Shown: positions 1 through 9,942, counted from the stretch's first letter. The stretch is DNA of 15,986 bases from Tieghemiomyces parasiticus (GCA_027575765.1 JANBPT010001038.1:1-15986); one strand, 5' to 3'. A program made the numbers and translations. The notes: generated by a model from the sequence alone, not told the origin.

Positions 1-829
1 CATACTCTACCCCGCCCTTATTCGCCATTGATTGCACTATTATTAGATTGGCACCTGCTGTTCCATACCTATTCGTGGGTCCGAGTGAACGAACTCACCG
101 ACCCCCCTTTGTAAATTTGCTAACTACCGATGGCCGGGAACCGGTGGGTACGAGACGAAGGCAGGAGTAAATGGAGAAAATACACCCCCCGCCAACCTGC
201 TTTGCAAGCATGATCACTGTGCTTCTCGATCCGGGCGGAAGCGGCATTGTACTACCCTGACTAATATTTTATGCATCTCGGGGGGTTTGTCAGAGCTTCA
301 GTACCCTCACCTTGCTGTTCGGTAACGATGAAACCCGTGCCTTCAGCGAACCGGTTCCGCGATTACTGATTACGGGCAAGCGGGCTAATGAGTCGAACAA
401 CTCAGCACGGGAGGCCAATGAACAAGCTGGGCGCGACTCATATTCGAGAGTCTGACGAGTTGAACAGGGGCCATCGACCTAATGTTCAGCGTATAGCCAC
501 TGGACACCCCGCCCCCCTTGGGGTTGCGGGCAGAGGGGGGGGCAAAGGAGTCATTAATGGACGTTTGAGCTAGTCAGTGTTGCACAGGTAGACTCGGTAC
601 ACATCAACCATCGGTCCAAGCCGTGGTGAGGGCAAAGAAAAATATGATGGGGGCGGCGCACCAACGGCTGCCAGTCGCACCGCGTTAGATACACGACGGC
701 GCCCTAGGTCGGGCCGAAGCCATTTCGATTCTTACTGAATTCTTGACACCTAGGCCCCACTCCAACCCCTCGCGACTACTAGACCATTTCGTATGGAGCG
801 GAATGAGATTGGTGGCTGGGATTGGAATG

Positions 830-852
830 CTGACTGCTCAGAGCAGTATCAG
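830..852. repeat. Imperfect palindrome
   Basis: Seven bases at 833-839 are exactly complementary to 841-847 around a single central base. Three more pairs (830-832 with 850-852) extend the stem after a two-base bulge. It lies in the gene-free left part of the window, inside no supported gene. It could be a protein-binding site or chance; no partner copy was noticed. Confidence 0.5.
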
Positions 853-3211
853 GAACGGGAGAGATGGGTCAGACATCGACTAGCAGTCAGGGGCACCTGT
901 GTGGTAGGGGGCGAACGTCACATAATTGAGCCGTTCAGATGTTCAATTTGGGATATTGAGAGGTGTCGATGGCTCCTCCGGCATGACCAACCACAAGGCA
1001 GGGAAAAAGCATGGTAGAGACACGGTATGTACGTTGTGGTGTGGATAACCGCAGGATGGCCCAATATTAGGCCTAGGCCCAGCTATGCTCCAGTTGTAAG
1101 CCTGGATTTACTTCCCTATACTGAAGCCTACCCGTTTATGGATCATCCCTGACGAACATTTCCCTCGACCTCTGCACGTTGGCCACGGTCTCCGTCATAT
1201 TCCCTCTTACCGGCCCCAGCCTGTCGCAAATACTGAAATCCGACTAAATTTGGTCTATACAGCCCAACCAACTCTACAATTTTCCACCATACCCTGGTAT
1301 TTCATTCTGGCCGCCATCAACCAACAGGGTGCTTAGAAAAGCATGGCCTACCGCTCCTCTCACGCTTGATTGGCTTAGCAGGCTAGTAAACGGTACCCAA
1401 TGTAGAATGGAGTTGGACTCGGCGGAGCGAGTCAAAACGTGCCTTGGCAGGTTGAGTTGTGCTAGCCGATAGGTCGACTAATAACCGATGAACGACGACG
1501 ACTGCGGCTGTATGAACCAGATCCTATTATTTTTAAGAATAGAGATGCCCGCGTTTCCGCGCCATCAGCGGAGTCCAGTTGGGTCCATTAGGCATACTGA
1601 GTGTCAGACAGCCGTTTACCCTATGCCCCTCGCTTGCCGTCCAGGCCTTCGACCCTTTAATCCACACCCCTAGAAGAGGAGGAGACACAGGTTGTCCCTG
1701 GTCTTCTCCCCCCCCAGGATTGACCACGTCCAGCTTACCCCTGATACCAGAGCTTTGGTTGGCGCGGTCATTCGGTTCCGCGGATAAAGCTAGACCCTCG
1801 CCTCCCCCCCCTTAAGAAAAAAATGTTTAGAAACTGGGTAAGCACGCCATCATTATACCAGAGATGACCGGTTAGACTATCAGGTATCGCGGGGTTGAAT
1901 AACAATGCCTGTTGGGTGGTACAAGTACGCAGGTGTGTAGAAGCCGTCCTGCGGTGTAACGCGTGCTGGTGCCAAACGCAATCGGCTAGGCCAGGGTTAG
2001 GTGCCACGGCCATCGGTGGCGTGCGAAGCAAACGGGGTCGGAATGCTTTACGGTAGCGAAATTATCCAGCGATGCGATTCGGCAGGGTCGGGTACGGTAG
2101 CTACCAAGCGCTTCCGTGTCTACCCGTCGAGCTTTACGGCGGGGGTTGATCAAGGCAGGGGCCCATTGGCACCGCCCTTAATGTAATGGTAAGAGAGCAG
2201 CGAATCCTATTGTTAAATTTATAATTGTACCCGACAAAGTCGTCTGTCGGATAGGTTTAGCTGGAGGCCGGTCGTGACAATTTTTTGGTGGACTAAACTT
2301 AGGATACGGCAGCCAAACACCTATTCTCCAGCGCAGAGGATTAATGATACGACCTGGTTATCAAACTCCTACCGCTCAGCGGACGACGGTATGAGAAAAA
2401 CATACCTAGGTCACCCGAAATTTAGAATATCTGAACCAGTATCCTTAGCACATCCCTAACCGGCCGGCACTGGAAGCTACAACGAACCAACGTGATATAG
2501 AGTACACTGACCCCTGCCCCCTACGGTCGACGTGATGTCATAGCGGGGATGAAACCTATCCCTCCAGGGGATTCGACGAAAAGACGCCCAACCTGAAAAC
2601 CTTGCCCATTACTATTATATCGCAAGTGGACCGGATCACCTTGGCATGCACGCAGATCAGCTCGGCTATGGAGGAGGAGAGCAGGGAGATGGGGAGCCAC
2701 AAGTGTCAAGGATGCCGTACGAACTGGCGGGATGCAGGCTCCTTGCCCATGGATGGGGCGGGGCTGTGGCTTGAAACTCCCCAAGCCGATGGGACCATGT
2801 TTTACCCATCGCTGCAGGACCGGGGGTATGTAATAAGTGACCATTAGATTATACTTCCGGGTCTCCACACTCGATGCGTTGATCTGGCAGTGGGTCAGGG
2901 ATCGCCCTGTCAAACCTCGACGTTATTATTAATCAATAGGCCTTCTGACGGTAGTCACCAGCACCTGTCAGTTGTCGAGAGCGGGTTAGTCTACATTGTC
3001 ATAGAGGACAGCGCTCCACCTCTTCATCCGACAATTTTGAAGCACGCCAGAGGCGCGTCCGCCACACAGGGTGCGGGCCCCGGTTATTACGCTTGGGCTT
3101 AACCGCACCGCTGTTGCCAGAAAACATGTAAAGTATAAATGTATTTTTTTAGGTACTGTACGACATCATAAAGGTAATGGGGTCAGAGTCAAGATACACA
3201 CGCAGCGCGGC

Positions 3212-3242
3212 GGGGAAGGGGGGGAGGGGTTTAGGGGTGGGG
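3212..3242 (+). other. G-quadruplex-type G-rich tract beside the MSS51 stop
   Basis: The plus strand carries five G runs of four to seven bases separated by AA, A, TTTA and T, which meets the usual pattern for an intramolecular G-quadruplex. It begins six bases beyond the MSS51 stop codon. MSS51 is transcribed from the other direction, so the G-rich strand is the template and the mRNA 3' region would be C-rich. Confidence 0.7.
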
Positions 3243-3248
3243 AAGCAT

Positions 3249-4805
3249 CTACTCAGCGTCGCTAAAGGTGACCTCGTACTTCTTACCCCGGATCCCGTAA
3301 AGCCAGCGGTTGGCCTGGGACACCTCAGTGAGGTCCAACAGGTTGACATCGGCCTTCAGTGATTTGAAGTGGTTATCGGTGGGTTTCATGAGCCAGTCAA
3401 ACGTATCCTTATAGTCAGCCTCGATGGCAGCCACATCCGAGTCCCGGTCGGCGTCGCTGTACGCAGTGATGAAGATGGGGCACTGGGTCTGAATCATGAC
3501 CTCAAGGCTGGGCCGCCACAGCGGGCGGGCGAGCGGGTAGGCCAGGCCAGGGCTGAATAGGAAAAACACGTCACGGTAGGGGTCGAACGGGGTGACCTCG
3601 TGGTAAAACTCGTGGAACAGGTTGCGTTCCCAGCGCATCATCATCTGGAGCGATACGCCCAGGTGCGACTGGCCCCCGTGGCCTGGAGGAGGCGTGGCCT
3701 CGGGTCCAATGAAATAAATGTGGAACGGACTGTGCGGGAACATGTAGGCCAGCTGAAGGTACACGTGCGGCGGAAGCATGGCCTCGGCGCGGGCGCCCAC
3801 GATGAACACGCGGATCGGATCGAAAATCACGTCCTTGCGGGTGCTCATTACGCTGTGCTCACCCAGGGTGGTGCGCAGGGCCGTCAGCGACCGCAGGCCC
3901 TCAACGGTCAAATCATTCTTCAGGTTATACGGACTGAGCGGATGGAGGATCGAGGCCACCGTCAGCGGGTAGGTGAGCAGCTTGGTGATGTGGTGGACGG
4001 CCCGGGTGCCGGTGAGCCCTGGAAACCCGCGCGTGTACAAAAGCGCCTCCCAGCTGCCAAAGTTGACCAGGTTGTCCTTGGGCTGCTGCTTGGGGAAGTT
4101 AAACTCCGTGACGGGCCGACCGGAGCGCAGGTCGTGCTCGTCCATGTTCATATCGCGGAGCCAGTTGCACACCTTGGCGTGATTCTCACGGTCCTGTAAG
4201 TAGTGCTCCTCGGAACAGTGTGTGGGGAACCCGCAGTCGGGACACTCGAAGGTAGGCGGTTGAGACTGCAGCTTATTGAGTTGCAGAACGTCGACCGCGG
4301 TATCGGGGTGGTCAGCCTCGGGGTGGAGGGCCTCAGCATCGGCAGCTAGGCCGGTGGTGGTAGCCTCGTCGCCGGTCGTGGCCGCTTCGGGGGCAACGGG
4401 TCCCTCCAAAGTGTCGAGCAGCCGGCGGGAAAAAGGTTCGTGCTTAACACACACCGGGCAGCACCCATGCTCGGCCACGAAGGCGAACTTCTCCCGCATG
4501 GGCGGGATCGGCGATTGGGAAAGCGGATGGAATAGATCGTCCGCCGCCAGTACGGGCGGTGTCCGCGCCGTCGTTTTGCGTTGGGCCCAGGTTCCCAAGG
4601 AACGAGTCGTGGCGTTGGCCGTGGCCTCGTCAGGCTGGGCAGGCGTCTTAGCCGTGGGTTTATTCGCCTTGCCGAATAGATCAAAGATCCGCACGGCACC
4701 CGTGGTGTGCAGTGACCGATGACCCCCGCGGGTCCAGGGACCGGCACACCGGGTGGCGATCAGGTTGCGGTGGGCGAGCAACCGACGGCAGGCGTGGCGG
4801 TGCAT
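3249..4805 (-). CDS. MSS51: Mss51-family mitochondrial COX1 translational activator
   Basis: This is one uninterrupted frame of 518 codons with ATG at 4805 and TAG at 3251-3249. In yeast, Mss51 activates translation of COX1 mRNA and helps assemble cytochrome oxidase inside mitochondria. Residues 1-41 are rich in Arg and His, have no acidic residue and contain RSLHTTGAVR, typical of a mitochondrial presequence. Two Cys-Pro clusters follow: CCPVC at 115-119, and a MYND-like zinc-finger region from CPDC (188-191) through H196, C197, H201, H209 and C213. Cys-Pro motifs in this family have been linked to haem sensing. The C-terminal half (about 235-518) carries the conserved block, including VFIVGARAEAMLPPHVYLQL. 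A low-complexity Ala/Thr linker of about 45 residues separates the clusters. Upstream on the coding strand is a pyrimidine-rich leader. A weak poly(A)-like AATACA lies near 3145-3140. The long antisense frame at 3600-4199 is a shadow. Confidence 0.92.
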   Translation of the reverse strand: MHRHACRRLLAHRNLIATRCAGPWTRGGHRSLHTTGAVRIFDLFGKANKPTAKTPAQPDEATANATTRSLGTWAQRKTTARTPPVLAADDLFHPLSQSPIPPMREKFAFVAEHGCCPVCVKHEPFSRRLLDTLEGPVAPEAATTGDEATTTGLAADAEALHPEADHPDTAVDVLQLNKLQSQPPTFECPDCGFPTHCSEEHYLQDRENHAKVCNWLRDMNMDEHDLRSGRPVTEFNFPKQQPKDNLVNFGSWEALLYTRGFPGLTGTRAVHHITKLLTYPLTVASILHPLSPYNLKNDLTVEGLRSLTALRTTLGEHSVMSTRKDVIFDPIRVFIVGARAEAMLPPHVYLQLAYMFPHSPFHIYFIGPEATPPPGHGGQSHLGVSLQMMMRWERNLFHEFYHEVTPFDPYRDVFFLFSPGLAYPLARPLWRPSLEVMIQTQCPIFITAYSDADRDSDVAAIEADYKDTFDWLMKPTDNHFKSLKADVNLLDLTEVSQANRWLYGIRGKKYEVTFSDAE

Positions 4806-4871
4806 GCTATTCGGTTAGAAGGAGGAAGGGGGGCTTAACAAGGCAGGGCAGAAGTAGCAGGGCAAGTTGGT

Positions 4872-4883
4872 AAAAAAAAAAAA
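4872..4883. repeat. Poly-A/T tract upstream of MSS51
   Basis: There are twelve consecutive A on the plus strand, so poly-T on the MSS51 coding strand, 67-78 bases before its ATG. Such tracts in fungal promoters often disfavour nucleosomes; that role here is inference. Confidence 0.6.
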
Positions 4884-5473
4884 GAGCAAAGGTGTATGGT
4901 CGTGGGCAGGTGGTGAGGGAGGGTAAAACAGGGGAGTTGAGCACTGTACTGCAAGTGGGAAGGATTGGTTAGACGATGCCGACAAAATTAAAGCCGATGG
5001 CACGGGTAGAGGAATTAGGGCGGTGGTCATGCACTGCAAAATAGCACAAGGGAAGGGTGCGGGTGGACTGGCAACTCTACCCTACCCAAAGAGGCTGGGC
5101 ACAAACGCTAGGACGACATGACTGGGGCGAGGAGTTAGGTGGTAGCCGCGACTCTGTATCGTTGAAACATAGGATGAGCGTGTGGGCTATCCGCTGGCAC
5201 AGCATAGGACGGTCATAATGCGGGCGGCTGGTTGCCAAAGCTTGAAGCGGTGTGCCATAGATGACGTGGTGGGGGGAGGGAGGTGAACTAGTGGGGTGGT
5301 GTTCAGCCCAACCAGTCTCGCCTATTGGCGCGAGGGCCTACTGGTATCCGATAGGTAGCGCAGAGGTTGACTCCCAAACCAAACGGGCGTTGATGGCAGG
5401 TGGCAGAAATAGATCGTGGGGATAAAAGCACTGCCAATACTGTACAAGTACCACTGCCAAACTCAATCCCCAG

Positions 5474-5492
5474 ACACACACACAAACACAAA
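5474..5492. repeat. Short CA microsatellite
   Basis: About five CA units are followed by an imperfect A/C-rich continuation, in the MRPL38-MSS51 spacer. It has the form of a simple-sequence repeat, with no coding role apparent. Confidence 0.6.
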
Positions 5493-5573
5493 GTTCATTT
5501 TGGGGCCTAGCCGTTCGAATGAAACGTTGGCAACCGGAAAATCGACCCCCTCTGGGGTATAGAGCTGTATTGG

Positions 5574-5582
5574 TATTTTATC
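5574..5582 (-). terminator. Possible poly(A) signal of MRPL38
   Basis: On the minus strand the motif GATAAAATA lies about 105 bases beyond the MRPL38 stop. It resembles an AATAAA-type element. Fungal signals are degenerate, so this is a weak candidate. Confidence 0.25.
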
Positions 5583-5685
5583 AAAAATGGCACGTCCTAT
5601 AACTCGCACTAGGACCCTGGTTGTACACAAACCAACTTGACCCAGGACTAGGCAAATCAAAGCATCACCATTCGCCCTCGCCCGC

Positions 5686-7131
5686 TCAGTAGTAACGGTA
5701 AATGTCAATCTTGCGGCCGTCGGGGCCCACCCGCGGGTCGATATACGGGTAAGTTTGGTAATCCGGATTGGGGCGCTTGAGGATGTCTTCGTACACCCCA
5801 CGGACGGCGTCGTCATACTCGGCACGGAAGAACGTGACGGCACGCGGAACAAGGTTGTTCTGCTTGACGAACGCTGCCATATCGAACTGCCGGTCGCCAT
5901 CCGTGGTAGCAGTGGTACGTAGGGCCGCGGCATCTAGACGGTCCCGGCCGCCGTTGGGCTGCTCCAACAAAAAGAACACGTACCGGTGACGCTTGGTACC
6001 GCGCGCCGGATGCGGCGGGATGTAGTCGAGAATCGTCTCAGCGCCGCTAGCCGCCGTGTCGTTGACGGCCGGCTGAGTGACGCTGAGGCTAACATTGGTA
6101 AGCAGCCAGTGGCAGCGCTGGTCGTAGGAATGAGTCTCCTGGTTGGGCGAGTCCGGGTCGACCATGACGAGGGTGTACAGTCGCTGGTCGGTGTGGAACG
6201 GCGTGGCCACCACCTTGGGGGTCGGTACGGTGTTAGTGGGCTGCAGGATCACGCCAACGGTGAACGGCGTAGCTTCGGTGGCCTCTGACGATGACGGGTA
6301 AATCGCCTCCAACTTGAATTCCGGGTGGACCGACGAGGGCGGCAGCAGGTCTGGGACGACAAACATCTGCGTGATGCGCTGCTCCAGAATTGGAAGGTAC
6401 TCGTTCGCGAACTGGCGCTGGGTTAGGTAGTGGTAGACCGGCACAGTCAGGTCCACATTGCCTTGCTTGAAGTTCCACAGCACCTCGCTGTCGTACAGCT
6501 CGGCTTCAACCCGGAGTCGGTAGTGCTCTTTCTCCAGTTCGGCGGCCCGCGTCTCGGCGTCGGCAGCCTTCTTGTCTATAATATGGGTTGACGGACGCAC
6601 AATATGTGTAAAAGAAGTGCACTGATAGGTCAGTGCAGTCCGCGGTTTAAAAGAAATTGGCGTTCCTCACCCTGAAATTGCGCGGGCCAACTAATAGCGG
6701 CTGATCACATTTTGCATCGGGCTGCTTACCTTGACGGAGCGCCTCGATTTCCTCGGCCACCTCCTTGGCTTGTGCCATGTATTTGGCCTTGTGCTGATCG
6801 AGGTAATCTAGGGCTGCGTCGTAAGCCGGGTTGACACCACGGGAAGGGGTTTGGTACTTGGGATAGGCAACCTCGCTGGCCTGGTACCGGGTTGCGCCCA
6901 GGGTGAACGCCCGAACGGGGGCCGCAGAGTGGCCGACCCGCAGCCCTGGCCGCAATGTGGAGGCGGCGGCAAGGCGCTGCGGTTGGTTGTTGGTAAAAAT
7001 GGCATGGCAGGTAGTTCTAGTCGTTAATCAGCAGGTGGTCCAATGGACGGTGGTCTATTTCAAGAAAACCAAAAAGTGGACCGTAAACTTACCGCCCTGA
7101 GCAGTTGGATCGTGCGCAGATTCCGGGACAT
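5686..7131 (-). CDS. MRPL38: Mitochondrial large-subunit ribosomal protein L38 (mL38, PEBP fold), three exons
   Basis: Proposed coding exons are 7131-7093, 6976-6730 and 6575-5686, giving 391 residues. This is close to the family (human MRPL38 380, yeast Mrpl35 367). The introns are 7092-6977 (GTAAGT...CAG, phase 0) and 6729-6576 (GTAAGC...TAG, phase 1). The frame containing most of exon 2 has no in-frame ATG between its upstream stop at 7030-7028 and the exon, so the short first exon supplies the start. The N-terminus (MSRNLRTIQLLRA, then RLAAASTLRPG) is Arg-rich with no acidic residue for over 40 positions, fitting mitochondrial import. The PEBP-like domain shows DPDSP at 235-239, CHWLLTN at 250-256 and GTKRHRY at 288-294. 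The region around 70-130 is charged and probably helical. The protein should sit in the mitochondrial 54S subunit. Splice sites are inferred from consensus and phase. Confidence 0.9.
6618..6637. repeat. Perfect hairpin inside MRPL38 intron 2
   Basis: TGCACTGA is separated by four bases from its exact reverse complement TCAGTGCA, giving an 8-bp stem with a 4-base loop. On the transcript strand the 5' arm and loop include CTGAC, a plausible branch site whose A lies about 54 bases from the acceptor at 6576. Confidence 0.7.
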
Positions 7132-8101
7132 GGCGGTGTAGTAAACAATCGGATAGGGTATAGCGGGCTGGAACAGAACTATAGTCCTTGGCTAGAATCA
7201 GAATGAGGTAGCATGGACTGTAGATCGGCTCGGGGGTTACAATCTGGTACAGGAATCGAGTCGTGGCAGAGAGAACGTCCGGTAAGTTTGGGTTGATCGT
7301 CTCAAAGGATCAATGCTGCGATTTCTTCTGAGCTGTTGGAATCATGCGCGCTGTTGGTTGTGTCTTAAGGGTGGCACTTTACCATCACGTGAGGTATTCT
7401 TGGGCAATGAAAAGGCTCAATTGCGCAGCCCTTGGACAACACTACTGGGTGGCCAACGACCAGCTTTCATTGTGTCAACTGCCCCCTCTAGAATAGAGGT
7501 ACCACACCAATATTGACTTCACAATTATATTCCTAAACTAGATTTGGTCCAGGGCGTCAGATTGCGACAGCTCAAGTCAGAAGGATCTTCAAGGTGTTAC
7601 AATAGAGAGATGGGTGGCCACTCAATTACTCAGTAATATCGTATCCTGTAGGCCCTGCATTATTTTGCTTCTTCCAGCACGAAGACAAGATGAATGCGGC
7701 CAGTCCAAGTACACCTGGGTTGTAAGAAGTCAACATTCAATCTCGCGCATGTCGATAATTATGATTTATCAATGATGACAGGACTTAACCAGCAAGGGCA
7801 GTCACAACTCCGCCAACTCACAATCACCACATCCCAATCAAGTTAACCATTTTGGCCCGGCTCAGGGTGGTCACGCTCGCCCTGACTACTCCCGCCACGC
7901 CAATGGTCAGCGGATCACCAGCAACGATCCACGTATCTGACGAACAAAATAGGGTGAATGGTCTTTTAATAACGACCGTACAGGCTGAACATGGGAGGGT
8001 GAGGGGGGGTGTTACGAGACAAGAGGCGAGGGTAGTTGTGGGGCGGCGAGGGCGTGATTTGGAAGACACCATAAAAAAACCGAAGGTCACAGAACAACGA
8101 A
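7132..8101. other. Intergenic region between MRPL38 and RPS28
   Basis: About 970 bases separate the MRPL38 start from the RPS28 stop, both on the minus strand. It must hold the MRPL38 promoter and RPS28 3' region. Opposed frames of 85-88 codons at 7824-8109 overlap each other and show no motif. Just past the RPS28 stop the transcript strand has a run of T. No gene is seen. Confidence 0.55.
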
Positions 8102-8644
8102 TTATCTGAGACGACGGGCCTCACGCTCAGACTCGAGCAGGCACAGGATATCGTCCATGCGGACGGGGCCCTTCACGTTGCGGATGATGGAGCGGGTCGG
8201 GTCATCGAGGAACTCGACGCGGACCTGGGTGACACCACCACGGGAACCGGTACGGCCCAGGATCTTGGTGACCTTGACGAGCTTGACGGGCTGCTTGGTT
8301 TGTTCCTGATGGTGTGGAAACGTAGGCGGTCGAGGGAGGGGACGGCGTGGTCAGATGGGGCCATTCGTCCGTCGCGATTCCGTGGATTGATTCAAAGTGT
8401 GGATTGGGCGGGTTGGAATGTCAAGCATGGCAAACTATGTGGTTAGCCACCGGTCTGACTGTTTCATCTAAGTACTCATCGTCCATCCATTTGGACATTT
8501 TCCCGTATGTCGTTCGAGGTCATTAGGACGGCCTGCGTTCAAGATGACGGATGGATGGATGGATCTGGGTTCGGCAGCCGATGCTGCAATCGTTCGCCTT
8601 CGCGGGGCTGGTATAGGGCGGCGTAGAGAAATCGCACTTACCAT
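8102..8644 (-). CDS. RPS28: 40S ribosomal protein S28 (eS28), ATG-only first coding exon
   Basis: The coding exons are 8644-8642 (just ATG) and 8305-8102, joined across a 336-base intron (8641-8306, GTAAGT...CAG, phase 0). The product has 68 residues, matching eS28 (yeast 67, human 69). It starts [15 protein letters not shown], then carries the family hallmarks [32 protein letters not shown] and the invariant end [12 protein letters not shown]. eS28 sits in the head of the cytosolic 40S subunit near the mRNA exit channel. The start is not in the long exon: the conserved frame runs back to the acceptor without an ATG. The donor beside an ATG at 8644 is the only convincing partner I found. Introns just after the start are common in fungal ribosomal protein genes. 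A GGAT repeat lies in the intron. The gene is divergent from BNA6. Confidence 0.93.
8549..8564. repeat. (GGAT)4 repeat within RPS28 intron
   Basis: There are four exact GGAT units inside the RPS28 intron. A complementary CCATCCAT occurs at 8483-8490, so the transcript could pair over about eight bases with a loop of roughly 60. Confidence 0.65.
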
Positions 8645-9942
8645 GTTGACGGGATGCGTAGTAACGGGTCGATAATACAAGACGAGACAAACGGTCGGAA
8701 GAGATGGAACTGAAGGGCAGCGTCGGTGATATCCTTTAAGGTTGGCTTGCACAATGCGTGGCGATAAGGGCTAGCCCGCGGAAAGCACCGGCCAGGTCCG
8801 TTATCCTTCACCACTGGCGGTGTGCCTTGGTGGGGCGCGGTTTAGGCAGACACCGCCTGGGTGTACCGGCCCTTTCAGCGGCAGGTATGGTTTAGGAGCG
8901 AGAAAAAAAAAAGAAAAGTCGGCCCTAAATTCCCAAGCTCCAGGGTGGGACCATGTCTCCCCTACCGAAAAGTCCCACCAGGCACCTCACGCTATACATT
9001 GCCTGGCCCCGCATTTTTACATAGGTACTAGTAAATCATTAAGCCAGAGCGCCCCGGATTGATCCGCCATGACAAGTTGTAAAAGGACTTGAGTATGGGC
9101 ATGACCAGGACACTTTACTTCTGATCCAAGACTATGGTCTTACCAGTCCACTCGAAACGGCCAGTATCAACGTAGACCCCTCGATTAGGGATAGGCAGCT
9201 GTCTGTGTGTCTCACCAATAGACGTTGCCAGTTTGATCTGAAGACACCGCACACATGATAATGGCCAAGAGATTCCATATTTCACAAACCAGTCCGATCT
9301 CATTCTATTTAAAACAAACCGTCTGGTTACCGTGGCTGGTACAGTGAGGGTGACAAGTAATCCCAGGTGCGTAGAAATATTTGACGGCTGCCTTACAATG
9401 GCTTTTACTCGGCCGGTAGAGGTATCGCAGTCCTCATGCTCTCGCCCCCACGGGGTTTTATTGCCTGGCAATGAATCACTAGATGCTGCCAGCTGCCGGG
9501 GGCGCCGTTTTATCTATAAAATCATTTAATCCATTTGTTCGGGTTGACACCAGAATACAATGCAATTAGGATAGTTCAGATCACGCCAATCCTTGCTACA
9601 TTCAGCTACCTGATGAAGACCTCTGCTGTTACCCTCCACAGACTGCCATCTTCTCACCATCCCATTACTCGTAATCTATCCGAGTCACACGTCACGCTGT
9701 TCAGGCCTTAACCCGGGCTTGCCTGCTATAGCCCCGTTACGTTTCACTTATGATCCCCCCCACTGGTCTCCCTTCGCTTCCGTTGTCTCGCAACCACTCT
9801 GCCCTTTACCTCTGTAGCCTCGATACTAGCCTGTGCGCCTTTACTCCCTCACCCCACTTGGTCATTCCTCCCAAGTCCCAATCACATGACTACCGCCGAT
9901 TCCAAACGTCACCTCCCTACCACCAGCCTCATTCCCAACACC
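8645..9942. other. Divergent intergenic region between RPS28 and BNA6
   Basis: About 1.3 kb holds the start-side regions of both genes. On the RPS28 side there is a 10-A tract at 8903-8912 (poly-T on the RPS28 strand) and a CCCTAA core near 8924, similar to ribosomal-protein promoter elements bound by Tbf1-type factors in yeasts; this is a weak lead. On the BNA6 side there is TATAAAA at 9515-9521 and a strongly C/T-rich plus strand from about 9740 to 9900. A 118-codon minus frame at 9115-9471 opens with TTG and shows no motif. I support no gene here. Confidence 0.5.
9515..9521 (+). promoter_or_regulatory. Possible TATA box for BNA6
   Basis: TATAAAA lies 428 bases before the chosen BNA6 ATG, followed by a long C/T-rich stretch that could be the leader. 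The distance is large, so the assignment is weak. Confidence 0.2.

Larger units (their letters stand above)
1..3248. other. Long stretch without a supported gene
   Basis: I see no gene here. Open frames on both strands are short (the longest is about 130 codons, at 2521-2913 on the minus strand, and opens with TTG rather than ATG). None shows a recognisable motif, and none can be joined to another by convincing splice sites in a matching phase. There are scattered C and G runs, an imperfect palindrome near 830-852, and a G-rich tract at its right edge next to the MSS51 stop codon. I found no tRNA B-box, rRNA, terminal repeats or transposase-like protein. Confidence 0.6.
4806..5685. other. Intergenic region between MSS51 and MRPL38
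   Basis: The region is about 880 bases and should hold the MSS51 promoter and leader and the MRPL38 3' region, both genes being on the minus strand. It contains a 12-A tract, a CA microsatellite and a possible poly(A) signal for MRPL38, each listed separately. Next to the MSS51 start the coding strand is rich in C and T. No gene is seen. Confidence 0.6.

Noticed and set aside
793..1017. 74-codon plus-strand frame
   Set aside because: It has ATG and stop but no motif, no splice partners and a length expected by chance.
3226..3242. Telomere-like repeat (TTTAGGGG next to G runs)
   Set aside because: There is a single unit within a general G-rich tract, not a tandem array.
3600..4199. 199-codon plus-strand frame
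   Set aside because: It is antisense to MSS51 in GC-rich coding DNA; the opposite frame has clear family motifs and this one has none.
6808..7005. 65-codon minus frame starting at the ATG at 7005
   Set aside because: It is out of frame with the conserved MRPL38 sequence and lies mostly within exon 2 and intron 1.
8306..8641. Box C/D snoRNA within the RPS28 intron
   Set aside because: ATGA-like and CTGA-like words occur, but no exact C box with a properly spaced D box and closing stem was found.
9115..9471. 118-codon minus-strand frame between RPS28 and BNA6
   Set aside because: It opens with TTG rather than ATG, has no recognisable motif and lies in promoter-like sequence.
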